This document shows positions 14,143-22,103 of a stretch of DNA of 64,000 nucleotides, one piece after another. The stretch comes from Mycolicibacterium crocinum (GTDB lineage: Bacteria; Actinomycetota; Actinomycetes; Mycobacteriales; Mycobacteriaceae): the NCBI RefSeq assembly GCF_022370635.2, contig NZ_CP092362.2, positions 1-64,000 on the forward strand. The letters run 5' to 3'. Numbering within the stretch: position 1 is the stretch's first letter; the number at the start of each line of letters is the position of its first letter. Made by a program: the position numbers and the translations under genes. The notes beneath the pieces were generated by a model, which was given only the letters and a program-made list of their open reading frames with translations, did no database searches and was not told the DNA's origin.

Positions 14143-14282
14143 TGCACCGCCCACAGGAGGACCACGCCGACCTCGGGCTTGTCGATGACGACCGGACCCC
14201 GGATATGCGAAAGGCGCCGGTTGCCGCCGACGCCCTTCGGAATGAACCGCCCCAACACGCAAATGATGAAAGGAAGTTCTGA
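14142..14282 (+). CDS. Short coupled ORF of unknown function
   Basis: A 46-residue ORF that fills the gap between the excisionase-like gene and the next gene. Its ATG overlaps the upstream stop as TGATG, and its TGA lies two bases before the next start, so it follows the coupling pattern of the whole operon. The protein is hydrophilic and acidic (begins MHRPQEDHADLGLVDDD) with no recognised motif. Its 3' end also contains the AAAGGAAG ribosome-binding site of the next gene. Coding status rests on the fit, not on homology. Confidence 0.5.
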   Translation: MHRPQEDHADLGLVDDDRTPDMRKAPVAADALRNEPPQHANDERKF

Positions 14283-14284
14283 CA

Positions 14285-14659
14285 ATGACTGTACAGACCA
14301 GTCACACGAGTTGCACCGCTTTGACACCCTCAGCAGACCTCGACACCACCGGCGACGGAAAGCAACCGAACTGCACCGAGTGGTGCAGTGCCCGGCACGC
14401 GGCGGACCCAGCCTGCTGGGGAGCCGACGAGCATAAGGTGCTCCTGTCGGTAGAGAAGTCGTACCCGGACGCTGAGGTGGGGGCATACGCCTACCGCCAG
14501 ACGCCGGCTCACCGCGAGGTTGTGTACTTGCACGTCTACCGTCCCGACGACAACGACTTCCGCGACCTCGACGCCAGCGTGCACCTGACCGCTGACGAAG
14601 CCCGAGGGCTGGCCGAACATCTGATCGCGGTCGTCGATGAGATCGGCGGGAAACAATGA
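14285..14659 (+). CDS. DUF6907-like small protein of the element
   Basis: A 124-residue hydrophilic protein. A Cys/Trp/His cluster (NCTEWCSARHAADPACW, about residues 29-45) precedes a beta-rich stretch and ends in the helix DEARGLAEHLIAVVDEIG. This arrangement resembles the DUF6907 proteins of actinobacterial phages and mobile elements; the match is by eye and moderate. AAAGGAAG precedes ATG 14285. The stop overlaps the next start as ATGA. The C-terminal helix recurs in two other proteins of this operon (14656-15042 and 17540-17722). Confidence 0.65.
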   Translation: MTVQTSHTSCTALTPSADLDTTGDGKQPNCTEWCSARHAADPACWGADEHKVLLSVEKSYPDAEVGAYAYRQTPAHREVVYLHVYRPDDNDFRDLDASVHLTADEARGLAEHLIAVVDEIGGKQ

Positions 14660-15042
14660 GCGACAACGGGTTACGCGACTACGAGGGTTACCACGTCACC
14701 TGGTGCACCAACTATGACACCGAGTTCACCGAACACGAGCCCGAAGAGCCCTACTGCAGTAAGCAAATCACCGGGATCCGCCTCGTGCCCGCCGATGGCA
14801 TGGTGACTACGACCGCGTGGGTGTCCCCGACGCGGGCGTTCACCCATGGCCGGTTTACTCCAGCCGAGCACGTCGAAAGGGAAGCCCGCTACAACGGGGT
14901 CGAGATCGCACTCGACCACTGGGCAGGCCCCGGTGACTACTCCACCGATGAACAGAAGATCCGGATGAGTGGTGATGCCGCACGGTCACTCGCAGCGGCA
15001 CTCGTCCGGGCCGCCGACATCGAGCAGGGGCTGACGCGATGA
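14656..15042 (+). CDS. Hypothetical element protein, paralogue of the preceding gene
   Basis: A 128-residue hydrophilic protein with an N-terminal WCTNYD and a single later Cys. The C-terminal helix GDAARSLAAALVRAADIE is parallel to DEARGLAEHLIAVVDEIG of the preceding gene, which suggests both derive from one module. No catalytic motif is visible. It overlaps its upstream and downstream neighbours by 4 bases each (ATGA), so it is co-translated within the rightward operon. Confidence 0.65.
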   Translation: MSDNGLRDYEGYHVTWCTNYDTEFTEHEPEEPYCSKQITGIRLVPADGMVTTTAWVSPTRAFTHGRFTPAEHVEREARYNGVEIALDHWAGPGDYSTDEQKIRMSGDAARSLAAALVRAADIEQGLTR

Positions 15043-15398
15043 GCATTTTGGGATCGCACCGGCCGCTTATTCGTGTCATTGACTCGGCGCGTGGTCATTT
15101 GGACACCGCGCAGTGCCATCTGTCTGACGCCATCGAATACCTCGATGCCGCCCGCCGCACCCGCGCGGAGGAGATCCTCGACCGGACCACCGCTGCCCTT
15201 GCTGATCTCGACCGGCTGCGGGCGACACTGCCCACCAGCGAAACCTGCGGCCAATGCTGGGGCACTCACAAGGTCGTTGTCTCCACCGGCAAGTGGAACT
15301 ACACCGCGCCATGCCCAGTCTGCCGCCCAGCCGAGTTCCGCGCCGCAGAGATCGACGGCGACCACGTAGTCATTGGACCCGACTGGGAGTCCAAGTGA
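15039..15398 (+). CDS. Zinc-ribbon hypothetical protein
   Basis: A 119-residue protein. The first about 75 residues are predicted helical (HLDTAQCHLSDAIEYLDAARR, then EILDRTTAALADLDRLR). The rest carries a zinc ribbon with C-x2-C at CGQC and C-x2-C at CPVC, separated by about 20 residues that include TGKWNYTAP. Such small zinc ribbons are common nucleic-acid-binding accessories in phage early operons. It starts with ATG overlapping the previous stop and its end overlaps the next GTG (GTGA). Confidence 0.65.
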   Translation: MSILGSHRPLIRVIDSARGHLDTAQCHLSDAIEYLDAARRTRAEEILDRTTAALADLDRLRATLPTSETCGQCWGTHKVVVSTGKWNYTAPCPVCRPAEFRAAEIDGDHVVIGPDWESK

Positions 15399-15757
15399 CC
15401 GGCACTTTCGACAACGAGGAGACCCCCGCCCAGCGCGGGGGTACTCCCTCCTCGCGTGAAATCAGCTGGTACTCAACGTTCCTCTTCGCCGAGCGGTACG
15501 CGAGCAACCACGACGTCGCACTCCACGACCTGCCCATTCCAGGCACCCCGACCTGGTGTGGCATGCCAGACGATGATGCCCGCAAGCTGATGGCACTGGT
15601 CCTCGGCGGCGTTCGGGAGGCGCTAAATCACGATGCCGTCCAGGAGAAGCTGATCGACGCCTCCCACGAGGTCGCAGCAGCAGCCAAGTGGATTTCTGAC
15701 CACGACCGGTTCATCACCAACCGCGGAGACAGCTACATCCAGAGAAAGGTTTCCTGA
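15395..15757 (+). CDS. DUF2742 mycobacterial prophage protein
   Basis: A 120-residue protein. The central ISWYSTFLFAERYAS followed by PIPGTPTWCGMPDDDARKL is the characteristic pattern of DUF2742, a family known from the mycobacterial prophages phiRv1/phiRv2 and relatives (W-x-PGTPxWC-x-LDD). Function unknown. This is the clearest phage-lineage marker in the element. GTG 15395 overlaps the previous TGA by 4 bases. The stop is followed after one base by the TTG start of the large ATPase gene. Confidence 0.8.
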   Translation: MTGTFDNEETPAQRGGTPSSREISWYSTFLFAERYASNHDVALHDLPIPGTPTWCGMPDDDARKLMALVLGGVREALNHDAVQEKLIDASHEVAAAAKWISDHDRFITNRGDSYIQRKVS

Positions 15758-15758
15758 G

Positions 15759-17543
15759 TTGTCCGGCAACGACGACTTCTTCGACGCCACCCCAGAACTA
15801 GCCACGATCCGACAGTGGGCACACGCCCGGTTCGCCGCGAAATGGGCAGTGTTCCTGGCCGTCCTACTGCGCGTACACGCCAGCACCAGCCCCGGCGTGC
15901 AACTCCCCGGCGTGATCGGTGGACCGGCATCACTGAACCTGATCGGCGCGTTCGTATCCCCGTCCGGCGGCGGTAAGGGCATCTCCGACAAAGTGGCACG
16001 CCTAGCCTGGCCCGCCCCGATCATCGAACGACCCATCGGCTCCGGTGAAGGCATCGCCGCCCTGTTCGCACCACCGAAAAAGGAAGGCGCTGAACGCATC
16101 ACCCAGGCGATCATCAACGTCTCCGAGATCGACTCCCTCGCCGGCATAGCCTCCCGGCAAGGCAGCATCCTGCTGGCTCAGCTGAAGGCCGCGGTGATGG
16201 GCGAGTTGATCGGTCAGTCCAACGCCTCCGAGGCCACCACCCGAATCGTGTTGCCGCACAGCTACCGGATGTGTATGAGCATCGGCGCGCAGCCCGGCCA
16301 TTGCGATGTCATCTTCAACGACACCACCGGCGGCACACCGCAGCGAGTGCTGTGGGTTCCCACCACCGACCCCAACATGCCATCCGACCCGCCCGCCGAT
16401 CCGGCACCGCTGAACATCGCACTGCCCGCATGGAGCCGCACCACCGACACTGTGGAGATCACCTACGGGCCCAGCACGATCCGCCAACAGATCATCGGCG
16501 CGCACCTGGCCCGCCAACGCGGGGAAGCCGACGCCCTCGACGGACACCGCATGCTCACCAAGTGCAAAGTCGCAGCCGGGCTAGCGCTCATGCACCACCG
16601 CTCGGTGATCTCCGATCTCGATTGGCAGCTTTCCGAGGCAGTCATGGCAGTGTCGGATACCACCCGTGAGTGGATCCTGGAGGAAGCCAGGAAGACCGCG
16701 CGCGCCAAGGTCCGAGACCGGGCGATGGCCCGCGCCGCTGGCGAAGAGTTCTACGACTCCAGCCGCCTGGAGACCGTCAAACGCAGCCTGCTGCGGATGC
16801 TCGAGCGCGACGGAGAACAGGCCGGTGGTGATCTTCGGCGGCGACTGGGCAAGCGCGAGAAGCGCGAGCTATTCGACCAAGCAATCGATTTGCTGGAGAA
16901 CTCCGGTCTGGTGGCTTCCGTGCCCGGCCCCCACAACAGCGTGAGGTATCGGATCGGGTCACCCGTGACCACCGGGGTCACCCCCCAAAAGACCAGGTCA
17001 GACGGGGTGACCACTGAGGTCACCCGTGACCAATCCGCGAGCGTCACCGACCTGGATACCCGCAGGTCAGCAGAGAACGATGTCCAGAAGCTGTCTTGTC
17101 AGCAGTGGTTCAACCAGTACATCGCTGAGTTGCAAGCCTCCGGGCATACCACCGTCACATCGTTTGCTGCAGTCGAGGCTGGGATCGCCGCGGGATACCG
17201 GAAGGGCAACGTCCGCGCGGCCATGTCGAACCACCCCGACGTCCACACGATCGACCGCAAAGGCGGCTGCGCGACATGGTCGATCGAACCCGGCAAGAGG
17301 CCACCGACATACCAGTCAGCCGCCTCCTGGCTCGATGAGTTCATCGACAGGCAGACCACCGCCACCATCAACCCAGAAGAAGCGAAGGCCGCCGGCATGG
17401 CCGCCGGGCACCCCTGGCACTCCGTACGCCGCGCCGCCGGAATCTCACCCCGCATCGAATCCGTGCCCGCCGTCGGCGACGCCAGAAACAACCGCTTCTG
17501 GCGCATCACAAACGCCGCCCCCTCAAAGGAGGACGCATCGTGA
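15759..17543 (+). CDS. P-loop replication-type ATPase (DUF3987-like)
   Basis: A 594-residue protein, the largest of the element. A P-loop of the form SPSGGGKG lies at about 67-74, preceded by the hydrophobic strand LNLIGAFV, with a Walker B-like INVSEIDSLAG near 122-132. This layout is that of DUF3987/primase-associated helicase-like ATPases in prophages. Around residues 355-400 a winged-helix-like part (RRLGKREKRELFDQAIDLLENSG) occurs, and the last about 150 residues are probably a second DNA-binding region. The TTG start at 15759 is preceded by AGAAAGG at 15743-15749. A role in element replication is inferred; no primase active site is visible. Confidence 0.72.
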   Translation: MSGNDDFFDATPELATIRQWAHARFAAKWAVFLAVLLRVHASTSPGVQLPGVIGGPASLNLIGAFVSPSGGGKGISDKVARLAWPAPIIERPIGSGEGIAALFAPPKKEGAERITQAIINVSEIDSLAGIASRQGSILLAQLKAAVMGELIGQSNASEATTRIVLPHSYRMCMSIGAQPGHCDVIFNDTTGGTPQRVLWVPTTDPNMPSDPPADPAPLNIALPAWSRTTDTVEITYGPSTIRQQIIGAHLARQRGEADALDGHRMLTKCKVAAGLALMHHRSVISDLDWQLSEAVMAVSDTTREWILEEARKTARAKVRDRAMARAAGEEFYDSSRLETVKRSLLRMLERDGEQAGGDLRRRLGKREKRELFDQAIDLLENSGLVASVPGPHNSVRYRIGSPVTTGVTPQKTRSDGVTTEVTRDQSASVTDLDTRRSAENDVQKLSCQQWFNQYIAELQASGHTTVTSFAAVEAGIAAGYRKGNVRAAMSNHPDVHTIDRKGGCATWSIEPGKRPPTYQSAASWLDEFIDRQTTATINPEEAKAAGMAAGHPWHSVRRAAGISPRIESVPAVGDARNNRFWRITNAAPSKEDAS

Positions 17544-17722
17544 GGCTGGACGCTCAGAACCTCGCCCCACGTGTGAGCGTGGTGCCGAATGCGGTGCGGC
17601 CGATCAAGCTGCGGGTGGGCCCGCTGCGGTTCTCACTGGACCACGACGAGGCGATCGACCTCGCCCGCCAACTCGTCGCCGCCGTCGATGATCTCGCCAA
17701 CGAACCGCCGGGGATGGCGTGA
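17540..17722 (+). CDS. Small hypothetical element protein
   Basis: A 60-residue protein. A beta-rich first half (PIKLRVGPLRFSLD) leads into the helix DEAIDLARQLVAAVDDLAN, which matches the C-terminal helices of the proteins at 14285-14659 and 14656-15042. It thus looks like that shared module with little else. A strong AAAGGAGGA ribosome-binding site (17525-17533) precedes GTG 17540, which overlaps the ATPase stop by 4 bases. Function unknown. Confidence 0.65.
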   Translation: MRLDAQNLAPRVSVVPNAVRPIKLRVGPLRFSLDHDEAIDLARQLVAAVDDLANEPPGMA

Positions 17723-18072
17723 CACACGACGTCGAGCTGAGTAGCGCCCTAAAGTGCGCACGGCTCGCCGTCGCGCTGTACGCCGGCCGTACACCGCCGC
17801 GCTGGCTGCTCGATCACATCGACCAGCTCGAACACCAATCACGTAGAGGTTGCGCCCGCGAAACCGAATCCGTTGCGGGACTGGAAGAATCGAACCTGAT
17901 CGGAACCGCCGAAGCAGCGCGAATCATCGGGTGCTCCCAGCAGTACATCCGCCGGATACACGCCGACCTCGACGGCCACAGAATTGCCCGCAACGCATGG
18001 CTTTTCGACAAACGGAAGGTTGTTGAGTATGCCACTCATCGGAACGCGAACCACCGCCAGCAAGTCGGCTGA
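17719..18072 (+). CDS. Helix-turn-helix protein
   Basis: A 117-residue protein. The C-terminal part (about 60-110) is a HTH_17-type DNA-binding domain: IGTAEAARIIGCSQQYIRR, then a wing HRIARNAWLFDKRKVVEYA. The N-terminal part (about 1-45) is helical without a known motif. It may be a second excision/replication accessory or transcription regulator. GTG 17719 overlaps the preceding stop (GTGA), and the 3' end overlaps the next gene by 44 bases. Confidence 0.7.
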   Translation: MTHDVELSSALKCARLAVALYAGRTPPRWLLDHIDQLEHQSRRGCARETESVAGLEESNLIGTAEAARIIGCSQQYIRRIHADLDGHRIARNAWLFDKRKVVEYATHRNANHRQQVG

Positions 18073-18529
18073 GTACCACTCGGCCGAACCCCTCGACCCG
18101 GCAGCGTGGATACCGTTGACGGAGTTGGCTCTTGAAGGATTCGGTCACGCCGACACCATCGACGCCCGCGTCGCCAACCTTCGCCACGAGCTCGCCGACG
18201 AGATCCTGTTCGACGACATCGGCCGCGCCTGCGTCGCCCGCAGTGTCGCCCGCGAGATGTTCGCCGACCGCGCCCAGAAACAACGCGACGCGGCCGACCG
18301 CGAGGCCACCCGCCGCGCCGAGCGCAAAGCCAACGACCCCGTCGCGTCAATGCGTCGCCGAATCCAGGCACTGCAAGCACGGGGCACGACCGGTGACCCT
18401 CTGCTGGACGTGAAAGGCGGCGAGCTCGAGGAGGATTGGGCACGTGCAGCCCACACACGCGACGAAATGAATCGCGAGATGAACAGCGGCGCGCTCATCT
18501 ACCACCCCATCCGCGAACGGAACCAGTAA
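18029..18529 (+). CDS. Hypothetical coiled-coil element protein
   Basis: A 166-residue strongly charged protein. A long helical, Arg/Ala/Glu-rich stretch (about residues 70-110, e.g. DREATRRAERKAND) is likely a coiled coil. ATG 18029 was chosen because GGAAGG at 18014-18019 lies 9 bases upstream; an upstream in-frame ATG at 17984 has no such site. It overlaps the preceding HTH gene. No function is recognisable; charged small proteins with this placement are common in actinophage early operons. Confidence 0.6.
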   Translation: MPLIGTRTTASKSAEYHSAEPLDPAAWIPLTELALEGFGHADTIDARVANLRHELADEILFDDIGRACVARSVAREMFADRAQKQRDAADREATRRAERKANDPVASMRRRIQALQARGTTGDPLLDVKGGELEEDWARAAHTRDEMNREMNSGALIYHPIRERNQ

Positions 18530-18759
18530 TGCCCCGACCACGATTCGAGACCATCGCCGAAATGCGCGCCTCCAAGCCGCCCAGCGACCGCGACATCACA
18601 GCCAAGGCCGTCAAGATGAAGGCCGACGCCAACGTGGCCATCGCCCGCATCGACAAAGCCCTCGGCAACAACAGCGTGTACTACACGAAGCCGACCGGAG
18701 CGTCGAGCAACCCATACCGGCCCGGCAGCAGCGAACACCAATCCTGGGAGGCGTGGTGA
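18529..18759 (+). CDS. Small hypothetical element protein
   Basis: A 76-residue hydrophilic protein with a basic N-terminal half (MPRPRFETIAEMRASKPPS) and a Ser/Gly/Pro-rich end. ATG 18529 shares one base with the preceding stop (TAATG), which is typical coupling. No motif is recognised. Confidence 0.55.
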   Translation: MPRPRFETIAEMRASKPPSDRDITAKAVKMKADANVAIARIDKALGNNSVYYTKPTGASSNPYRPGSSEHQSWEAW

Positions 18760-19088
18760 CGCGCCAAACGATCACGCCCCTACCCGCGGAGATCCGCCGC
18801 ACGTCCGCCGGCATGGGCATATGGCTCGCACCCAAGATCCACGGCCCCGGCGCCGTCGCGGTCCTGCAGTACACGACAATCGACGGCACCGGCCACGCCG
18901 TCACCCTCACCACCAACGACCTCATCCGCCTACGCGATGACGCCAGCGCCATCCTGGCCGCCAGCCCCGAGGACATCGAAGACTGGTTCGACCAGGCCGC
19001 CGACACGATACTGAGATTTGCTGCAACCGCCGGCGCTCAGCGGTCAAACACCACATCCAGGACGAAGCAGAGCGGTCAGCAACCATGA
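18756..19088 (+). CDS. Hypothetical element protein, last of the rightward operon
   Basis: A 110-residue protein. A beta-rich first half (GMGIWLAPKIHGPGAVAVLQYTT) is followed by the helix TTNDLIRLRDDASAILAASP. The layout (short beta domain, then a helix of about 15 residues) again recalls the small-protein module seen earlier in the operon. GTG 18756 was chosen over GTG 18753 because it gives the usual GTGA overlap and lies 5 bases after GGGAGG. The operon ends here, before a 261-bp gap. Confidence 0.6.
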   Translation: MTRQTITPLPAEIRRTSAGMGIWLAPKIHGPGAVAVLQYTTIDGTGHAVTLTTNDLIRLRDDASAILAASPEDIEDWFDQAADTILRFAATAGAQRSNTTSRTKQSGQQP

Positions 19089-19349
19089 ATAGTGCCCTGA
19101 CCTGCACGTACGTTTTTTTAGCACACTTTACACGGACAGGGCCGCTGTCCACGAGTGTGTGTGTACGGAGTCTGGGCTTTTTGCGGAGTCTGGGAGATTT
19201 CCGGCCGAATTGCTTCGAAACCGCAGGTCGCGTCGGGTTTTGTATTGATACCCCCAGGTGACAGCCGCGTCCGTTGCTATTTCTCTCCCTGAGGTTTTCC
19301 AACAAAGGAGAGCGCTTGCGTTGCGGTGCCTTCATGGCAGGCTCCAGAC

Positions 19350-19580
19350 ATGGGTTTCACAATCAAGTATCAAGGCGCGTTGGAGACCGTTTCCCCAGAA
19401 GAATTTGGGGATGAGGCGATCTACGAGATCGTCGAAGGTGGTGTTCTCAAAGTCACCTCGCCGGACACCGACGGCAAGATCTCCTATACGCCCGCCAATG
19501 CGTGGCTGAGCCTCTTCGCCGACAAGAATCATCCGCCGGGAGTGAAGGCTCAGCGAGCTGGCGCTAAAGGCATTTGGTGA
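19350..19580 (+). CDS. Hypothetical 76-residue protein
   Basis: An acidic 76-residue protein (MGFTIKYQGALETVSPEEFG...), predicted mainly beta with an aromatic C-terminus. It stands alone between the operon and the oppositely oriented cargo genes, with a 261-bp gap upstream that could hold its own promoter. Only a weak purine-rich site precedes ATG 19350. No family is recognised; coding status is likely but not certain. Confidence 0.5.
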   Translation: MGFTIKYQGALETVSPEEFGDEAIYEIVEGGVLKVTSPDTDGKISYTPANAWLSLFADKNHPPGVKAQRAGAKGIW

Positions 19581-19612
19581 TCTGACGCCGCACCACGGGT
19601 GTGCGGCCCCGG

Positions 19613-20644
19613 CTAATAGTCGGCTAAGTCCACGTCGTCGTCGAATCGCAACTTCACGTGCTCGACGCGCTCCCCCGACGGGCCGGCCCAGTGGACAGTG
19701 GCGATCCATGCACCATCTGGATCTGTCAGCAGTGGCATCAGCTCGACGATCTTGCCCGGGTTCAGTTGCCCTTCGTCGTCTGGACCGACAACTACGCGAC
19801 CAATGTGCGCTTTCGTCAGGTCTGCGCCGCGAATCCGCGTTGTCAGCGGGGCGGGCTGGGCGCCCGCATTCAGTTGTCGCTGCGTCAACTTGACCTGTTT
19901 GCGTCCGCCCGCGGGCTGCTCTTGGGACAACAGGATGGCTGCCTGAATGGCTGCCGGCGAGGGACGGTTCTCGTTCTCAATTGACGGCCTTCCGCGGGGC
20001 TTCCTCTGGGCTGTCGGCTTTCGAGAAAACAGTCGTCGGGCCGGGCGTAGCCGTTGCTGGGCCAGATCAACGAGGTATCCGAGATCTGCATCGAGATTGT
20101 CGGAAGCGGTTCCCAACTTGACCATGAAGTCCGTGAACCCCGCTGGAGTGTCCGTGCGTGACAAGAGCGGGTTATTCGCGATCCGTTTTAGCGCCTCGTA
20201 TGGCTTCTCCGCGGCTACCAGATGGTCGTAGCACGGGCCATCGACGACCGTTAGAAATGCGATCTCGAAGGCTTGGTCGAGCCCGAATAGCCGGCGGAAG
20301 AACTCGTTTTGGACCTCGACCACTGCGTCGTCGGACGTCTGTCGACCTGACATACCGGAGTGGTCCATGGCTGCTGTGATGGCAACCTTGAGTTCGTTCG
20401 AAGCTGCGCGGAGTGCTCCGATGGCCGCGCGCTGTGGCGCTCGGTACTCGTCCCGCCGCCGTCTGTAGGTGCTGACAGATGTAACAAGTTGTGTAGCTAC
20501 CACGCCGATGATCGCGCCGAGCACTCCATCAGGTATGGATCCGATCCAATGGGCAGCGGTAGCGAGGACATCGCCAACCCACTCCCCGACAGCCGTCAGC
20601 AAGTCGGCCACCCATCTCGCACCCGCAGCCACCCAGCTGAACAT
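19613..20644 (-). CDS. Membrane-anchored protein of unknown function (element cargo)
   Basis: A 343-residue protein. The N-terminus has two amphipathic/hydrophobic segments (about 1-35 and GVLGAIIGVVATQLVTSVST near 40-58), then a charged stop-transfer YRRRRDEYR. The rest is cytosolic by prediction: a helical domain (about 70-200, with EFFRRLFGLDQAFEIAFL), a basic linker, and a small beta-rich C-terminal domain. It lies in the element's right half, opposite to the early operon and in the same direction as the AbrB-like and DUF3800 genes. This is typical of superinfection or defence cargo, but no family supports it. Confidence 0.65.
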   Translation of the reverse strand: MFSWVAAGARWVADLLTAVGEWVGDVLATAAHWIGSIPDGVLGAIIGVVATQLVTSVSTYRRRRDEYRAPQRAAIGALRAASNELKVAITAAMDHSGMSGRQTSDDAVVEVQNEFFRRLFGLDQAFEIAFLTVVDGPCYDHLVAAEKPYEALKRIANNPLLSRTDTPAGFTDFMVKLGTASDNLDADLGYLVDLAQQRLRPARRLFSRKPTAQRKPRGRPSIENENRPSPAAIQAAILLSQEQPAGGRKQVKLTQRQLNAGAQPAPLTTRIRGADLTKAHIGRVVVGPDDEGQLNPGKIVELMPLLTDPDGAWIATVHWAGPSGERVEHVKLRFDDDVDLADY

Positions 20645-20786
20645 CAGCTGTCAGTCTGCCGCGAGTCCACGCCGCAACAAACGACCTCTTCACCCGTGTC
20701 GACGGCCTTCATTGATTCGGTACACCCTCAGGTAGAGCGGAGGACGCGCGGCGGCCTCGCTGAGCGAGAACGTCTGCGTCACTGGA

Positions 20787-21053
20787 CTATTCGCCACGAG
20801 GCCGATGTGTCTGGGCGTCGTCGACACGCAGTTCCTGCGCCACCTCCCGCTCGGCGGCTTCCATACGCTCGCCCGCGTTGTAGCGCCGCTCGACGACTTC
20901 GGCCGGCAACAGCTGCAGGATGTCTGGCTCGTCGTCGCTGACTCGCCAATAGAACTGATCGCCGCCCTGGATGCGGAGTTGCTTCGCAATACGGATGGGC
21001 AGCCGGACCTGCAACTTGGAGCTGACCGGATGTGGACCATCGAGCGAGGGCAC
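20787..21053 (-). CDS. AbrB/SpoVT-like DNA-binding protein
   Basis: An 88-residue protein. The N-terminal half (HPVSSKLQVRLPIRIAKQLRIQGGDQFYWRV) fits the swapped-hairpin AbrB/MazE fold: a Val-rich strand, R-[VIL]-x-[ILV]-P, a short helix and G-D-x-[ILV]. The C-terminal half is helical and charged. Such proteins are often antitoxins or repressors. No toxin gene is directly adjacent within an operon; the nearest same-strand genes are the DUF3800 protein upstream and the membrane protein downstream, so it may regulate these. Confidence 0.65.
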   Translation of the reverse strand: MPSLDGPHPVSSKLQVRLPIRIAKQLRIQGGDQFYWRVSDDEPDILQLLPAEVVERRYNAGERMEAAEREVAQELRVDDAQTHRPRGE

Positions 21054-21150
21054 AGCACAAGTATGCGCGGCGTTTTACTTTTTTTACAACGTCGAGTAAG
21101 CTGCAGTTAAGTGCTGAACCTGGCCTGTATGTCAGGGGTAGGCGCTTCCC

Positions 21151-21186
21151 GGGCCCCCGCGCATAGCAGGGGCCCTTCAATTTTTC
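21151..21186. terminator. GC-rich hairpin with T-run
   Basis: GGGCCCC at 21151-21157 can pair with GGGGCCC at 21169-21175, followed on the + strand by TTCAATTTTT. On the - strand it lies just after the DUF3800 stop and before the AbrB-like gene, so it could end or attenuate that transcript, though the T-run is on the other side. Confidence 0.4.
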
Positions 21187-21195
21187 CGAGAGCGA

Positions 21196-21969
21196 TCACC
21201 GCAGCACGACGCCGGGCGCTGGCCCAGCCTTGATGCTTGTGACAGGCGTGTGGATCGCGTCGCCGAGAAGGTTCCACATCGTGTGGGGGCACACCAACGC
21301 GGCTCCGCGGCCGGGATGTTGGTGGGTGCGCCACGCGGCGTATGCCACTAGGTCGGCCATCTGGATGAAGTACGAATTGGCCGACGATCTCGAGACGGCG
21401 TCTTCGACGAAGTACCTGGCGGGGTTGACCACGCTCCCGGTCCCCCAGTGCAGACCCGCGGGTAGATGGCGGCGGGCCTTCCGGACTGCCTGCATGACCC
21501 GTTTATCCTCGCCCTCGTCGTGCACCACCATCAGCTCAACCCTGCGCTTGGTGGACGTCCGTTCCAAGCGCTGGAGCAGCGTGATCCAGGCATTGTCAAA
21601 AGTGTCCTGGGGAGAACTCCATGCGGACATCTCTTTGTCGATCACTACGCCGAAGGCGCGGACCCCGAGTGGGGCCATTTGGTGAAGGACCCGGAAGTGG
21701 CTGCGATAGATCACGTGGCGATCGTTTGGTGAGAGGTTCAGCGGGCGAAGGTGTGCGCTCCCGCGAATCAGATAGTTCGCTTTGAGTTCCTTGCGAACCC
21801 CAACGCGGTACCGCGACCGGATGTTTCGCCGGAGGCCCAACACCGCCTCGAAGCTCTCTGACCACCTCTCTGTCTCGACGAGCACGCAGCCGAGGCCGTA
21901 GCACCCAGAGGAACCGGCCAGTTCGGGGTTGCCGGTGTCGCCGGTTTCATCGACATACGCGAGGATCAC
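21196..21969 (-). CDS. DUF3800 domain protein (putative RNase H-like nuclease)
   Basis: A 257-residue protein. It starts ILAYVDETGDTG, the DUF3800 hallmark (first acidic pair Asp7/Glu8), and ends with FIQMADLVAYAAW, the family's conserved second acidic region; a middle EGEDKRVMQAVR-like stretch fits the fold. DUF3800 proteins are RNase H-like, occur widely in mobile elements and have no settled function. GTG 21969 was chosen since family members begin right at this strand; an in-frame ATG at 22020 would add 17 residues. It is the last gene before attR and the best candidate for a defence or exclusion effector in this element. Confidence 0.72.
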   Translation of the reverse strand: MILAYVDETGDTGNPELAGSSGCYGLGCVLVETERWSESFEAVLGLRRNIRSRYRVGVRKELKANYLIRGSAHLRPLNLSPNDRHVIYRSHFRVLHQMAPLGVRAFGVVIDKEMSAWSSPQDTFDNAWITLLQRLERTSTKRRVELMVVHDEGEDKRVMQAVRKARRHLPAGLHWGTGSVVNPARYFVEDAVSRSSANSYFIQMADLVAYAAWRTHQHPGRGAALVCPHTMWNLLGDAIHTPVTSIKAGPAPGVVLR

Positions 21970-22034
21970 CCGCCGGAGTGTAGGCGCGATTAGCCCACCA
22001 GATGCCCACAATCCACCCACAGTTACAGATAAAT

Positions 22035-22049
22035 ACTGTTAACAACAGT
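22035..22049. promoter_or_regulatory. Small palindrome upstream of the DUF3800 gene
   Basis: ACTGTT-AAC-AACAGT, perfect 6-bp arms around a 3-base centre in an AT-rich stretch about 65 bases upstream of the DUF3800 start and just inside attR. It is a possible operator for the AbrB-like protein or another regulator. It is short, so chance is possible. Confidence 0.3.
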
Positions 22050-22103
22050 TGTGTGTTTCGGCAGCTCGCTCGCGCCGAATAGGGCTGAACTGCAGGCTGA
22101 TTC

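Noticed and set aside
19089..19349. Possible terminator or origin in the 261-bp gap of the element
   Set aside because: Only a T-run and short imperfect repeats (e.g. GCGGAGTCTGG-like) are seen; nothing strong enough to call.
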